From contig NZ_STGI01000017.1 in the NCBI RefSeq assembly GCF_004804275.1, positions 50,165 to 114,164 on the forward strand: a stretch of 64,000 nucleotides of DNA, read 5' to 3'. The position numbers and the translations under genes are program-made. Position 1 is the stretch's first letter, and each line of letters starts with the position of its first letter. The notes under the pieces are model-generated. The model saw only the letters and a program-made list of their open reading frames with translations. It made no database searches and was not told the origin of the DNA. This stretch comes from Herbaspirillum sp. ST 5-3. Lineage in GTDB: Bacteria > Pseudomonadota > Gammaproteobacteria > Burkholderiales > Burkholderiaceae_D. Shown here piece by piece: positions 9,193 to 18,354 of this stretch.

Positions 9193-10449
9193 ATGAGATT
9201 GCATCCCGCAGTCGTCAGCCATGCCGAAGAGGTATTGCGCGAGGTTTTGCGCTTTACCGGCCCCGCTGACGTTATCCTGTCGCGCTACTTCCGCGAACAC
9301 CCCAAACTCGGATCCCGCGAGCGAAATGCGGTGGCGGAGGGCGTTTATGCCGTGTTGCGCAACAAGCTCGCCTATGCCAGTTTTTCAGAATCCGGTCACG
9401 GCCCGGCAATGCGCCGCCTGATCTTGCTCGGCTTGGCAGACGCAGTCGGCGCCGACGCGTTGGCAGGCTTGTCGCCGGAGGAGAGTGAATGGTTGCATCG
9501 GATCGCGCAGATCGACCGCCATTCCCTGCCGATCGTGTTGCAGGCCAATTTGCCCACTTGGCTTTTCGAGAAACTGGTTGCTCGCGATGGTGAAGCCGCG
9601 ACCCTGCAACTGGCCGAAGCGCTTAACCGGCCGGCGCCGCTGGATTTGCGCGTCAATGCGATCAAGGCCAAGCGAGAAGAGGTGATCGCTGAACTGGCGA
9701 CCGCGCCGATTCAATGCGAACCCACACCGTATGCGCCACTCGGGATTCGCATCCTGAAAAAACCGGCATTGCAGAATCTTCCGCTTTTCCAGTCGGGAGC
9801 CATCGAAGTACAGGACGAGGGCAGTCAGGTGCTTGCGCAAATCGTCGGTGCCAAGCGCGGCGAGATGGTCGTCGACTTCTGCGCGGGTGCCGGCGGCAAA
9901 ACGCTTGCACTCGGTGCCGCAATGCGCAATACCGGTCGCCTGTATGCTTTCGACGTGTCCGAAAAGCGGCTGAGCAAGCTCAAACCGCGTCTTGCCCGCA
10001 GCGGCTTGTCGAACGTGCATCCGGTCCTGATTGCCCATGAAAACGACGCCAAGGTAAAGCGTCTCATGGCGAAGATCGACCGCGTGCTGGTCGATGCGCC
10101 CTGCAGTGGCTTGGGAACGCTGCGGCGCAACCCTGACATGAAATGGCGTCAAACGCCCGAGTCGGTAGTCGAACTGAATGCAAAGCAGACAGCAATCCTG
10201 GCAAGTGCAGCACGTCTGGTGAAGCCGGGCGGAAGGCTGGTATATGCGACCTGCAGCCTGCTCGACGAGGAAAACGAGGCCATCGCCACGCAGTTTCTCG
10301 CCACGCACGAAGATTTTTCTCTCGTCCCGATGAAAGACGTTTTGCTCGAGCAGAAAATTCCGCTCGAGATGCAGGACTACCTGAAATTGATGCCGCATCT
10401 TCACCAAACCGATGGTTTCTTCGCCGCCGTATTCGAGCGGAAGAAATGA
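9193..10449 (+). CDS. RsmB/NOP-family tRNA/rRNA cytosine-C5 methyltransferase
   Basis: 418-residue SAM-dependent RNA m5C methyltransferase. An N-terminal NusB-like helical part (about 1-140) is followed by a Rossmann domain with the SAM loop DFCAGAGGKT. Two catalytic cysteines are seen: Cys304 in DAPCSGLG and Cys354 in ATCSLLD. It could be RsmB (16S C967) or the paralogue that Burkholderiales often carry next to purN, so no symbol is given. It starts 10 bases after purN and overlaps the next gene by ATGA, so all are probably co-translated. Confidence 0.9.
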   Translation: MRLHPAVVSHAEEVLREVLRFTGPADVILSRYFREHPKLGSRERNAVAEGVYAVLRNKLAYASFSESGHGPAMRRLILLGLADAVGADALAGLSPEESEWLHRIAQIDRHSLPIVLQANLPTWLFEKLVARDGEAATLQLAEALNRPAPLDLRVNAIKAKREEVIAELATAPIQCEPTPYAPLGIRILKKPALQNLPLFQSGAIEVQDEGSQVLAQIVGAKRGEMVVDFCAGAGGKTLALGAAMRNTGRLYAFDVSEKRLSKLKPRLARSGLSNVHPVLIAHENDAKVKRLMAKIDRVLVDAPCSGLGTLRRNPDMKWRQTPESVVELNAKQTAILASAARLVKPGGRLVYATCSLLDEENEAIATQFLATHEDFSLVPMKDVLLEQKIPLEMQDYLKLMPHLHQTDGFFAAVFERKK

Positions 10450-11009
10450 GGCGACTGGTTCACGCTGCCGGCGCCATACTCCTGCTCGCGTCAGCGGCCG
10501 CAACAGCGTGCTGCACCGACGCGCCGATATTTCAGGCGCAGGGTACCTGGCAAGCGGCATTCACGCCTTGGGATGACATCGAAGGTCTGGTGGTAGCCAC
10601 CATCGACGGCGCGCGCAAGCAGGTCCTGGTGCAAGCCTATCTATTGACCAGTAAAAAAATCGCATCTACTCTTGTCTCGGCGCATCGCCGCGGCATTGAT
10701 GTGCGCGTCCTGGTCGATGCGGATCAGCTTGAACGGACAGCATCCTCCGCCGCCGCGCCAGTTCTCGCGGCAGCAGGCATTCCAGTGTGGCTGGAGACGA
10801 AATACCAGAACGCGCATAACAAGGTGATCGTGATCGATCCGGACAGGCCGAATGCGACGGTCATCACAGGCAGCTTCAATTTCACATGGACTGCGCAGCA
10901 CAAGAATGCCGAAAACGTGCTGATCGTCCGGAAAAACCCCGCACTTGCAGCACGTTACGCGCAAAATTGGGAGCGGCACAGACAGGACGCAACGCCATAC
11001 AAACAATGA
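10446..11009 (+). CDS. Secreted phospholipase D-family (Nuc-like) endonuclease
   Basis: 187 residues with a signal peptide (GAILLLASAAATACC). One HKD motif is seen (HNKVIVID, H-x-K-x4-D), followed by GSFNFTWTAQHKNAEN, which fits small single-motif nucleases such as Salmonella Nuc that dimerise to build the active site. The signal peptide places it outside the cytoplasm, and the cysteine pair after ATA could also suggest lipid attachment. Start and stop overlap its neighbours by ATGA on both sides. Confidence 0.85.
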   Translation: MRRLVHAAGAILLLASAAATACCTDAPIFQAQGTWQAAFTPWDDIEGLVVATIDGARKQVLVQAYLLTSKKIASTLVSAHRRGIDVRVLVDADQLERTASSAAAPVLAAAGIPVWLETKYQNAHNKVIVIDPDRPNATVITGSFNFTWTAQHKNAENVLIVRKNPALAARYAQNWERHRQDATPYKQ

Positions 11010-12343
11010 GACAAAACGCTCTTTCCAACCTTCTGTTCGACCTCTGGGATGATCTTCAGGATCCCGGCCTGCTGGGGCAGGTCGCCACACTGGTATTCTG
11101 TCTTGCCATCGGCTGGGCAGTGGCGCGCCTGGTGCGGCAAAGAATCACTGCGCATGACACGCAGTTGCGGGTTGTTCGTCTTGGTGTGGAGAGCTTTTCA
11201 CGCGTACTGTCGCCCCTGATTGCGCTTGCAATGATCGCCATCGCCAAACCGCTGTTGGGGCAGTGGCAGCACGTCAATCTGCTCAAGGTCGCGATGCCTT
11301 TGGTCGGTTCTTTCGCATTGATCCGGTTAGGCTTCTATGTCTTGCATCGCGTATTTGCGCGTGGCGGCAAGGCAGGTATTTTCCTGTCGATGTTCGAAAA
11401 GGTGTTTGCGATCCTGGTGTGGAGCGGCGTCGCACTATACATCACGGGCTGGTGGCCCGACCTGGTGCAGTACCTGGAACAGACGGTGCTGCCGATCGGA
11501 CGCAACAAGGTATCTCTGTTGACTGCCCTGCAAGCTGCGGCCTCCGTGCTTGTCACCTTGATGATTGCGCTCTGGGCCAGCGCTACTCTCGAAGAGCGGC
11601 TGATGCGCATGGACAGCGTGCACTCCTCGCTTCGAGTCGTGATGGCGCGCATGGGCCGCGCCGTATTCATTCTTTTTGCCGTATTGATCAGCTTGTCGCT
11701 TGTTGGCATCGACCTCACGGTACTTTCGGTCTTTGGTGGCGCATTGGGCGTCGGTCTCGGGTTGGGCTTGCAGAAAATTGTCAGCAGTTATGTGTCTGGC
11801 TTCGTGATCCTCCTGGAGCGCAGCCTCGCGATTGGCGACATGGTGATGATCGACAAGTACTCCGGTCAGATCACGCAAATCAACACGCGCTATACGGTGG
11901 TGCGTGGATTGGACGGCGTGGAAACCGTGATTCCCAATGAAATGCTGCTGTCGGGGCCGGTGCTGAACTATTCTCTGACGGATCGGGCCTTGAGGCTTTT
12001 CACACGGGTGACGGTGGATTATCAAACTGATATTGACCTCGTGTTGCGCTTGCTGGAACAGGTGGCGGCTGGCATTCCGCGTGTTTCTTCCAATCCGGCA
12101 CCGCAGGCTTATTTGATCAAGTTCGAGGCTGACGGACTGGAACTGGAACTCGGATTCTGGATTGCCGATCCAGAGAACGGGCGCACGAATGTATTGTCAG
12201 ATGTGAACCGGGCGGTCTGGAAGGTGTTGCAAGAGAATCAAATCCGGGTGCCTTATCCGCAGCGCGAAGTCAGACTTATCGATCATCTGCCGGTGAGTGA
12301 AATTCGAACTTCACAAGCAGTACACGCCACTCAGGTACCATAA
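11006..12343 (+). CDS. MscS-family mechanosensitive ion channel
   Basis: 445-residue inner-membrane protein with several hydrophobic helices before the pore helix region (VLSVFGGALGVGLGLGLQKIV), then the beta domain (SLAIGDMVMIDKYSGQITQINTRYTVV, VIPNEMLLSGPVLNYS) and a C-terminal alpha/beta part. It opens under membrane tension to release solutes. The ATG overlaps the PLD gene stop; an upstream in-frame ATG inside the PLD gene was rejected. It ends the purN group. Confidence 0.92.
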   Translation: MRQNALSNLLFDLWDDLQDPGLLGQVATLVFCLAIGWAVARLVRQRITAHDTQLRVVRLGVESFSRVLSPLIALAMIAIAKPLLGQWQHVNLLKVAMPLVGSFALIRLGFYVLHRVFARGGKAGIFLSMFEKVFAILVWSGVALYITGWWPDLVQYLEQTVLPIGRNKVSLLTALQAAASVLVTLMIALWASATLEERLMRMDSVHSSLRVVMARMGRAVFILFAVLISLSLVGIDLTVLSVFGGALGVGLGLGLQKIVSSYVSGFVILLERSLAIGDMVMIDKYSGQITQINTRYTVVRGLDGVETVIPNEMLLSGPVLNYSLTDRALRLFTRVTVDYQTDIDLVLRLLEQVAAGIPRVSSNPAPQAYLIKFEADGLELELGFWIADPENGRTNVLSDVNRAVWKVLQENQIRVPYPQREVRLIDHLPVSEIRTSQAVHATQVP

Positions 12344-12442
12344 AAAGCGTACAATCGGCCCAAAATGCATTCCGGCGGTCAGATTTTGGCCGACAGCGGA
12401 ACTCTCACGGAGTTCTAGGGATGCAACCTATCCGGAGTTTGA

Positions 12443-13651
12443 ATGATTGAAAATACCATGTTTGACGCAGTACTGAATTTCCTGTCCCACGGCTTGTCAG
12501 GTGCAAGCGGCTGGGAAGTGCTTGCCTATACGCTCATCGTGACTCATATCACGATCGCGAGCGTCACGATCTTCCTGCACCGCTGCCAGGCGCATCGGGC
12601 ACTCGATTTGCACGCCATACCCAGTCACTTCTTCCGTTTCTGGCTGTGGATGACGACCGGCATGGTAACCAAGGAATGGGCTGCAATCCATCGCAAGCAT
12701 CACGCCAAGTGCGAAACCGAGGAAGATCCGCACAGTCCGGTTACCCGCGGCATCAAGAAGGTGCTGCTGGAAGGCGCAGAGCTTTATCGTGCCGAATCCA
12801 AGAACCGTGAAACCATGGAGAAGTATGGCCATGGCACTCCGGACGACTGGATTGAGCGCAATGTCTATACCAAATACAGCTGGCAGGGCGTCGGTTTGAT
12901 GCTGATTATTGATGTGCTGTTATTTGGCGTCGTTGGACTGAGCGTGTGGGCAGTCCAGATGCTGTGGATTCCTGTTAGTGCAGCCGGCATCATCAATGGC
13001 ATCGGGCACTACTGGGGCTATCGCAACTATGATTGTGTCGATGCATCGACCAATATTTTCCCGATCGGCATTATCATCGGTGGTGAAGAGCTTCACAATA
13101 ATCATCACACCTTCGGCACCTCTGCCAAGCTGTCGTCGAAGTGGTACGAGTTCGATATCGGCTGGATGTATATCCGCATTCTGGAAATGCTCGGTCTGGC
13201 CAAGGTCAAGAAAGTCGCACCGGCGCCGAAATTCAATCGCGCAAAAATGGTTGCCGACTTTGATACCTTGCAATCCGTGATCGCCAATCGTTACGACGTC
13301 ATGGCAAAGTATGCGAAGTCGGTCAAGCGGGCTTGGCGGGAGGAAGTGACGCATCTGGCGGACAAGGCCAAGTTCGAAGCGAAGTTTTTGAAGACGTCGA
13401 AGAAGCTGTTGCAGCGCGAACCGGCAAAGCTTGAAGCGCCGCAAAAGCAGCAACTGAGCGAATTGTTCGTGCACAGCAAGGCGCTGCAGACCATGCATGA
13501 AATGCGGGTGGAGCTGGGCGCGATCTGGGAGCGTTCGAATTCCAGCCGTGAGCAATTGCTGCATCAATTGCAGGACTGGTGTGTGCGGGCGGAGGCTTCG
13601 GGCATCAAGGCACTACAGGAGTTTTCGCAGCGCTTGCGCAGCTATGCCTGA
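12443..13651 (+). CDS. Fatty-acid (acyl-CoA type) desaturase
   Basis: 402-residue membrane di-iron desaturase. The three histidine boxes are present: HRCQAHR (46-52), HRKHH (83-87) and HNNHH (218-222), with hydrophobic spans between. It introduces a cis double bond in acyl chains (delta-9 type is likely), adjusting membrane fluidity. The ~150 residues after the last box are charged and helical, an extension often seen in the betaproteobacterial proteins. GGAG ribosome site 6 bases before ATG. Short inverted repeat GAACTC/GAGTTC lies in the leader (12401-12417 region). Confidence 0.9.
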   Translation: MIENTMFDAVLNFLSHGLSGASGWEVLAYTLIVTHITIASVTIFLHRCQAHRALDLHAIPSHFFRFWLWMTTGMVTKEWAAIHRKHHAKCETEEDPHSPVTRGIKKVLLEGAELYRAESKNRETMEKYGHGTPDDWIERNVYTKYSWQGVGLMLIIDVLLFGVVGLSVWAVQMLWIPVSAAGIINGIGHYWGYRNYDCVDASTNIFPIGIIIGGEELHNNHHTFGTSAKLSSKWYEFDIGWMYIRILEMLGLAKVKKVAPAPKFNRAKMVADFDTLQSVIANRYDVMAKYAKSVKRAWREEVTHLADKAKFEAKFLKTSKKLLQREPAKLEAPQKQQLSELFVHSKALQTMHEMRVELGAIWERSNSSREQLLHQLQDWCVRAEASGIKALQEFSQRLRSYA

Positions 13652-13686
13652 TTAATCGGCCTAGGTTGCAACATAAGATGAAAAAG

Positions 13687-13717
13687 CGCGGTCATGGATT
13701 TCCTGGCCGCGTTTTTT
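13687..13717 (+). terminator. Intrinsic terminator of the desaturase gene
   Basis: CGCGGTCA (13687-13694) pairs with TGGCCGCG (13704-13711, one G-T), then TTTTTT. Confidence 0.85.
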
Positions 13718-13737
13718 ATGCCGGCTCGCCATAGGAT

Positions 13738-13774
13738 CAAACAAAAAGCCCCGCACTGCGGGGCTTTTTGTTTG
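13738..13774. terminator. Bidirectional terminator between convergent desaturase and rpmBG genes
   Basis: Perfect 17-bp inverted repeat with loop ACT (arms 13738-13754 and 13758-13774). A-tract on one side and T-tract on the other make it work for both directions. Confidence 0.93.
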
Positions 13775-13803
13775 TAAAACTGTTTGTGAAATGGATCGCT
13801 TGC

Positions 13804-13971
13804 TTACTTGATCTTGGTTTCCTTGTATTCCACGTGCTTGCGTGCCTTCGGATCAAACTTCATGATCGCCATTTTTTCCGGCATGGTGCGCTTGTTTTTC
13901 GTGGTGGTGTAGAAGTGACCGGTACCTGCGGTCGATTCCAGCTTGATTTTGTCGCGGTTAGATTTTGCCAT
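13804..13971 (-). CDS. rpmG: 50S ribosomal protein L33
   Basis: 55-residue basic protein of the large ribosomal subunit. Recognised from [13 protein letters not shown] and the C-terminal [18 protein letters not shown] pattern. It has no CxxC zinc motif, so it is the zinc-free type. It follows rpmB by 32 bases on the same strand, the usual bacterial order, and ends before the bidirectional terminator. Confidence 0.95.
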   Translation of the reverse strand: MAKSNRDKIKLESTAGTGHFYTTTKNKRTMPEKMAIMKFDPKARKHVEYKETKIK

Positions 13972-14003
13972 GATATTTTCCTAATAAATGCCGCTTGGGC
14001 CGC

Positions 14004-14240
14004 TTAGACTTTTTCGCCGCGGGCACGCATATCAGCGAGCACTGCATCGATGCCGATCTTGTCGATCACGCGCAGACCGGCGTTGGACACGCGAAGAGAA
14101 ACCCAGCGATTTTCGGATTCAACGAAGATGCGGCGGTTTTGCAGGTTCGGCAAAAAGCGACGCTTGGTCTTGTTGTTGGCATGGGAAACGTTGTTGCCGA
14201 CCATCGGCCCCTTCCCGGTGACTTGGCAAACACGTGCCAT
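14004..14240 (-). CDS. rpmB: 50S ribosomal protein L28
   Basis: 78-residue large-subunit protein. [27 protein letters not shown] is typical L28. The ATG at 14240 has an AAGGAG ribosome site; the longer open frame upstream is not needed. First gene of the rpmB-rpmG operon; its promoter lies in the 136-base gap towards radC. Confidence 0.96.
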   Translation of the reverse strand: MARVCQVTGKGPMVGNNVSHANNKTKRRFLPNLQNRRIFVESENRWVSLRVSNAGLRVIDKIGIDAVLADMRARGEKV

Positions 14241-14376
14241 GGCTAACTCCTTAAAAAGATTCCAAATTCGGAAAAACGAAAGTATAGCGAAAAAAATGTG
14301 AATTTTCAATGACTTGCGAAAAACAATTGTGTCTTTAAATATTTGCGTGATTTAACAATTGTCTTTCACGGCGCCT

Positions 14377-15051
14377 TCACATCTCTCCATGCTCGGCGAA
14401 TGAGTAAACCTGCTTCCCGGCAACGATGAAATGATCGAGCACCCGGATATCCACTAGCGCAAGAGCCTGTTTGAGCGCGCCCGTCAATGTCCTGTCTGCC
14501 ATGCTCGGTTCTGGCGTGCCCGAGGGATGGTTGTGGGCCAGGATAATGCTTGCGGCATTATGGGACAGCGCGGCTTTCACGACTTCACGCGGGTAGACGC
14601 TGGTTTGCGTCAACGTCCCGCGAAACAGTTCTTCCGCAGCCGCCAGACGATTCTTCACGTCAAGGAATAGAACGGCGAATGATTCATACGGTTTTTTTGC
14701 CAGCATCAGTTGCAGATATTGCCTGACCGCTTGCGGTGAACTGAGTACCTCCCCCATGCGCAGCTCTTCGGTCAAAGAGCGACGTGCCAGCTCCATGACC
14801 GCCTGGAGTTGGGCATATTTGGCGGGGCCGAGTCCGTGCAACTTTGAGAAATCGTTCAACGAAGCTGTGAACATGCTGTTCAAGGATCCGAAATGACCAA
14901 TCATGTCGCGTCCCAGATCAACTGCGCTCTTTCCGGCAACACCGACGCGCAGGAATACGGCGAGCAACTCTGCGTCGGAGAGCATGTGCGGCCCGTGCTT
15001 GATCAAGCGCTCCCGTGGGCGCTGGTCTTCCGGCCAGTGATTGATTGCCAT
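14377..15051 (-). CDS. radC: RadC family JAB1/MPN-domain protein
   Basis: 224 residues. An N-terminal helix-hairpin-helix part (LHGLGPAK, 71-78) is followed by a JAMM metalloprotease-like motif: His173, His175, Ser177 and Asp186 in [16 protein letters not shown]. The family was once linked to DNA repair; its biochemical role is still unsettled. The ATG at 15051 was chosen because the upstream part of the frame is low in coding character. It is divergent from fkpB. Confidence 0.93.
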   Translation of the reverse strand: MAINHWPEDQRPRERLIKHGPHMLSDAELLAVFLRVGVAGKSAVDLGRDMIGHFGSLNSMFTASLNDFSKLHGLGPAKYAQLQAVMELARRSLTEELRMGEVLSSPQAVRQYLQLMLAKKPYESFAVLFLDVKNRLAAAEELFRGTLTQTSVYPREVVKAALSHNAASIILAHNHPSGTPEPSMADRTLTGALKQALALVDIRVLDHFIVAGKQVYSFAEHGEM

Positions 15052-15249
15052 GGTCGTTCCGTTCGATGTGTAGCAAAAAATGCAATTATACGAAAATAAA
15101 TTGCATTTATTGCAATTCCGTAACTCATTGAAGTAGCGTTCTCCGAGCCGAGTGCAAGCTTGAAAGTGCAGTGCTTGGGGAGCCGAAAAGCGCGTTGCAC
15201 GGAGCAAGCTCGCTTACAATATCGGGTTATCACCTCACTCGAAGATGTC

Positions 15250-15705
15250 ATGTCCAATCCGACCTCCCCTGTAGTTACACCCACCGCGTATCTGACCTTG
15301 CACTATCGCCTTGCATCAATGGACGGCGGCGATATCGTCAGCACATTCAATGAAAAACCGGCGACGCTGCAGCTCGGGACGGGCCAATTGGCGCCATTTC
15401 TTGAAGAGTGCCTGATGGGCTTGCCTGAAGGTGCGCATCAGACATTCGAGCTGCAGCCGGAGCAGGGGTTTGGCCCGCGCAATCCTGACTTGATCCAGCG
15501 TGTTTCGCGTAGCGCGCTGGGCGACAATTCGACTGACGATGACGAATACACGATCGGAGATCTGGTCGAGTTTTCCGCGCCGAGCGGCGACCGATTTACC
15601 GGAGTGGTACGCGCCTTCGACGCGACCAGTGTGCTTTTCGACTTCAACCATCCGCTGGCCGGGCAATCCCTGAAGTTCGAAGTGAAGATCATCGGAATAC
15701 TGTAA
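15250..15705 (+). CDS. fkpB: FKBP-type peptidyl-prolyl cis-trans isomerase (SlpA/FkpB type)
   Basis: 151-residue cytoplasmic prolyl isomerase/chaperone of the SlyD-SlpA group. LTLHYRLASMDGGDIVSTF, FLEECLMGLPEGAHQTFELQPEQGFG and VLFDFNHPLAGQSLKFEVKI show the FKBP fold with the inserted flap domain. It lies 33 bases before ispH, the same pairing as in E. coli. Confidence 0.92.
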   Translation: MSNPTSPVVTPTAYLTLHYRLASMDGGDIVSTFNEKPATLQLGTGQLAPFLEECLMGLPEGAHQTFELQPEQGFGPRNPDLIQRVSRSALGDNSTDDDEYTIGDLVEFSAPSGDRFTGVVRAFDATSVLFDFNHPLAGQSLKFEVKIIGIL

Positions 15706-15738
15706 GACGCACGCGCCGTTCGGCACCAAGGATAGAGA

Positions 15739-16680
15739 ATGGAAAAGGAAGTTCTGCTTGCACAGCCGCGCGGCTTTTGCGCGGGCGTTGATCGTGCAAT
15801 TGAAATCGTTGAACGTGCGCTGCATGAATTTGGTGCGCCGATCTACGTTCGCCACGAAATTGTGCATAACGCCTATGTGGTGGACGACCTGCGCCGCAAG
15901 GGTGCGGTCTTCATCGAGGAGCTTGCCGATGTCCCGGCCGGCAATACCGTTATCTTCTCTGCGCACGGCGTATCCAAGGCGGTCCAGGCCGAGGCGCTTG
16001 AGCGCGGCCTGCGCGTGTTCGACGCCACTTGTCCGCTAGTGACCAAAGTTCACGTCGAGGTCGCGAAGATGCGGCGCGAAGGACGCGAAATCATCATGAT
16101 CGGACACCACGGACATCCGGAGGTGGAGGGCACGATGGGGCAGGCGGAAGAGGGCATGTATCTGGTCGAAACGGCGGCCGACGTCGAGTCCCTGGAAGTG
16201 TCGAATCCGGAGATGCTTGCCTTTGTTTCGCAGACCACGCTGTCGGTGGACGATACCGCCGACGTCATCGCTGCGCTCAAGCGCCGGTTTCCCAGCATTG
16301 CGGAACCCAAGAAAGGCGATATCTGCTATGCCACAACCAATCGGCAGGAAGCCGTGAAATTCATGGCGCCGCAGGTCGATCTGGTGATCGTGGTCGGCAG
16401 TCCGAACAGTTCCAATTCCAATCGCTTGCGCGAAGTGGCGAGGAAAAAAGGCGCGACGGCGTACATGGTTGACGATGCGTCACAAATCGATCCGCTCTGG
16501 CTCGAGGGGCGCAACCGCATCGGCGTCACTGCCGGCGCGTCCGCGCCCGAGGTGCTGGTGCAGGCGGTGATCGACCGTTTGCGAGAGCTCGGCGCCAAGA
16601 GCGTGCGCCCCCTGCCGGGCGTCGAAGAACATGTCACCTTCCCGATGCCAAAGGGTTTGTCGGCATCGCGCGGCCAATAA
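15739..16680 (+). CDS. ispH: 4-hydroxy-3-methylbut-2-enyl diphosphate reductase
   Basis: Last step of the MEP isoprenoid pathway: reduces HMBPP to IPP and DMAPP. 313 residues. The [4Fe-4S] ligands Cys14 (RGFCAGV), Cys98 (DATCPLV) and Cys196 ([10 protein letters not shown]) are present, with [18 protein letters not shown] and [11 protein letters not shown] substrate motifs. Co-transcribed with fkpB. A strong hairpin follows. Confidence 0.96.
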   Translation: MEKEVLLAQPRGFCAGVDRAIEIVERALHEFGAPIYVRHEIVHNAYVVDDLRRKGAVFIEELADVPAGNTVIFSAHGVSKAVQAEALERGLRVFDATCPLVTKVHVEVAKMRREGREIIMIGHHGHPEVEGTMGQAEEGMYLVETAADVESLEVSNPEMLAFVSQTTLSVDDTADVIAALKRRFPSIAEPKKGDICYATTNRQEAVKFMAPQVDLVIVVGSPNSSNSNRLREVARKKGATAYMVDDASQIDPLWLEGRNRIGVTAGASAPEVLVQAVIDRLRELGAKSVRPLPGVEEHVTFPMPKGLSASRGQ

Positions 16681-16688
16681 GCATGCAG

Positions 16689-16714
16689 CCGGATGCCGCT
16701 TGTACGGCATCCGG
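16689..16714 (+). terminator. Hairpin after ispH
   Basis: Perfect 10-bp stem CCGGATGCCG/CGGCATCCGG with a 6-base loop, 8 bases past the ispH stop. No T-run follows directly, so it may be an RNA-stabilising hairpin or a weak terminator. Confidence 0.55.
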
Positions 16715-17074
16715 AATTAAATTCAGACCACCCTGTTTTTTTCCATCGATTGTTTTTTGCGTTCATCGTTATGATGCTGCCTGCAAGCTCGCTGGGTCGC
16801 AGTGCAATGTCGAACGGGACTTTCACTCTTGACGGGCTGCACCGATGTCGCAGTGACAATGAAATCCGGTATTCATTGTTCGCGCTCTGCGCGCGAAAAA
16901 TAGTCAGGAAGTTTTTTTCTATTTTGAATATAAAGTAAACGTTCTTGTCTTTTTAAAAGCCCGGGTACGGTTTATGCAATTCCGGAGCAATCAGGCAACG
17001 AATTCTTGCTGGCGCAAGTTCCGAAATACAACGGGCGCGCGCCGCAGGAGGGTTTCATTACGGAACATGTCCGG
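16715..17074. other. Non-coding stretch upstream of the liv leader
   Basis: No convincing gene: the open frame at 16693-16938 has no ribosome site or recognisable protein. A hairpin TTCGCGC/GCGCGAA lies at 16879-16897 and the stretch 16905-16960 is AT-rich. Confidence 0.4.
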
Positions 17075-17080
17075 TATAAT
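17075..17080 (+). promoter_or_regulatory. -10 element of the liv operon promoter
   Basis: Perfect TATAAT; the -35 region (around 17052-17058, TTTCAT) is poor, so the promoter may need an activator. Predicted transcript start is near 17087. Confidence 0.6.
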
Positions 17081-17161
17081 GCCGCCCGGTTCCGTGGGCT
17101 CACAAGGCAACACCAAACTATAAGAAAGTTTTTACCAAAGACGGGAAAAGGAGACACTATC

Positions 17162-17218
17162 ATGCGCATTGATCACGCCATCGCTACTCGCATTGTCGAG
17201 GCAAGTCTTTTCAGATAA
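17162..17218 (+). CDS. Candidate 18-residue leader peptide before livHMGF
   Basis: The ATG has an AAAGGAG ribosome site 8 bases upstream, better than that of livH itself. The peptide MRIDHAIATRIVEASLFR has three Ile, one Val and one Leu. A terminator hairpin follows 18 bases after the stop, and livH begins 195 bases after the stop. This is the layout of a translation-controlled attenuator or another upstream-ORF control. Function is inferred from arrangement only. Confidence 0.55.
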   Translation: MRIDHAIATRIVEASLFR

Positions 17219-17235
17219 CCATCACCGACATCAGG

Positions 17236-17275
17236 CGGCACCCACATGGCAATTATCCCGGGGGTGCCGTTTTTG
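17236..17275 (+). terminator. Terminator (possible attenuator) in the liv leader
   Basis: CGGCACCC (17236-17243) pairs with GGGTGCCG (17262-17269), then TTTTTG. It lies between the leader ORF and livH. Confidence 0.7.
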
Positions 17276-17413
17276 TTATCAGAAATGATTTTGCTGCAAT
17301 CGCACAAAAAGCTGCCATGAAGCGCTCGGACTTTTCCGATATTTCATGCCTCCTCTTGTGCAGCGATGAAGTTGCAAAACGACTTGAACGATCTTTTTAG
17401 AGAGTAGGCAAAT

Positions 17414-18343
17414 ATGGATACATTTATCCAACAAATCATCAACGGTCTGGTGCTGGGAAGCATGTATGCACTGGTCGCGTTGGGGTACACCATGGTGTAT
17501 GGCGTACTTAACCTGATCAACTTTGCGCACGGCGATGTGCTGATGGTAGGCGCGATGGTTGGCGTCACTATCCTCAAAATTGTGCAGTCGGTCGCACCGA
17601 ACCTTCCGGGCATCGTCAAGCTCGGCATTGCGATTGTCGGGGCGATACCCGTCTGCATCATCGTCAATATCATCATCGAACGTGTCGCATACCGCCGGCT
17701 GCGCAATGCGCCGCGCCTGGCGCCGCTGATTACCGCAATCGGCGTGTCGATCCTGTTGCAGACCTTTGCCATGATGATCTGGGGACGCAGTCCGATTCCT
17801 TTCCCCCAAGTCATGCCCTCCGAATCGTTCGAGATCATGGGTGCGCTGATTTCGCAGACGCAAGTCATGTTGCTCGTGCTCGCAGTTGCCGCAATGGTCG
17901 GCCTTGTCCTGCTGGTTGAAAGAACGAAAATGGGCCGCGCCATGCGCGCTACGGCGGAAAATCCGCGCGTCGCCGGCTTGATGGGGGTGGATGCAAACAA
18001 GGTGGTCGTCCTGACATTCGCCATGGGTGCAGCGCTGGCAGCGGTCGCAGGCGTGATGTGGGGCGCGAACTATTCATCCGCACAGTTTGCCATGGGCTTC
18101 GTGCCCGGCTTGAAGGCATTCTCCGCTGCTGTGCTGGGTGGCATCGGCAACATCTACGGCGCGATGGTCGGCGGCATCCTGCTCGGCCTGATCGAAAGCC
18201 TTGGTGCCGGTTATATCGGCGATCTGACGGGCGACTTCCTCGGCAGCCAGTACCAGGATATTTTCGCGTTCATCGTGCTCATCATCGTTCTCACATTGCG
18301 TCCATCCGGCATCATGGGTGAGCGTGTGGCGGATCGTGCATAA
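17414..18343 (+). CDS. livH: Branched-chain amino acid ABC transporter permease LivH
   Basis: 309-residue inner-membrane permease. The start IIQQIINGLVLGSMYALVALGYTMVYG, the GVDANKV loop region and GGIGNIYGAMVGGILLGLIE are typical LivH. It forms the channel with LivM for Leu/Ile/Val import. First structural gene of livHMGF, behind the leader/terminator region. No livK binding-protein gene is in this cluster. Confidence 0.95.
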   Translation: MDTFIQQIINGLVLGSMYALVALGYTMVYGVLNLINFAHGDVLMVGAMVGVTILKIVQSVAPNLPGIVKLGIAIVGAIPVCIIVNIIIERVAYRRLRNAPRLAPLITAIGVSILLQTFAMMIWGRSPIPFPQVMPSESFEIMGALISQTQVMLLVLAVAAMVGLVLLVERTKMGRAMRATAENPRVAGLMGVDANKVVVLTFAMGAALAAVAGVMWGANYSSAQFAMGFVPGLKAFSAAVLGGIGNIYGAMVGGILLGLIESLGAGYIGDLTGDFLGSQYQDIFAFIVLIIVLTLRPSGIMGERVADRA

Positions 18344-18354
18344 AGGGGAATCTC

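Noticed and set aside
10143..10445. N-terminal extension of the PLD-type nuclease frame
   Set aside because: Lies within the RNA methyltransferase gene; the ATG at 10446 gives a proper signal peptide and an ATGA overlap.
16693..16938. 81-residue frame between ispH and the liv leader
   Set aside because: Starts inside the ispH hairpin, no ribosome site, unnatural composition.
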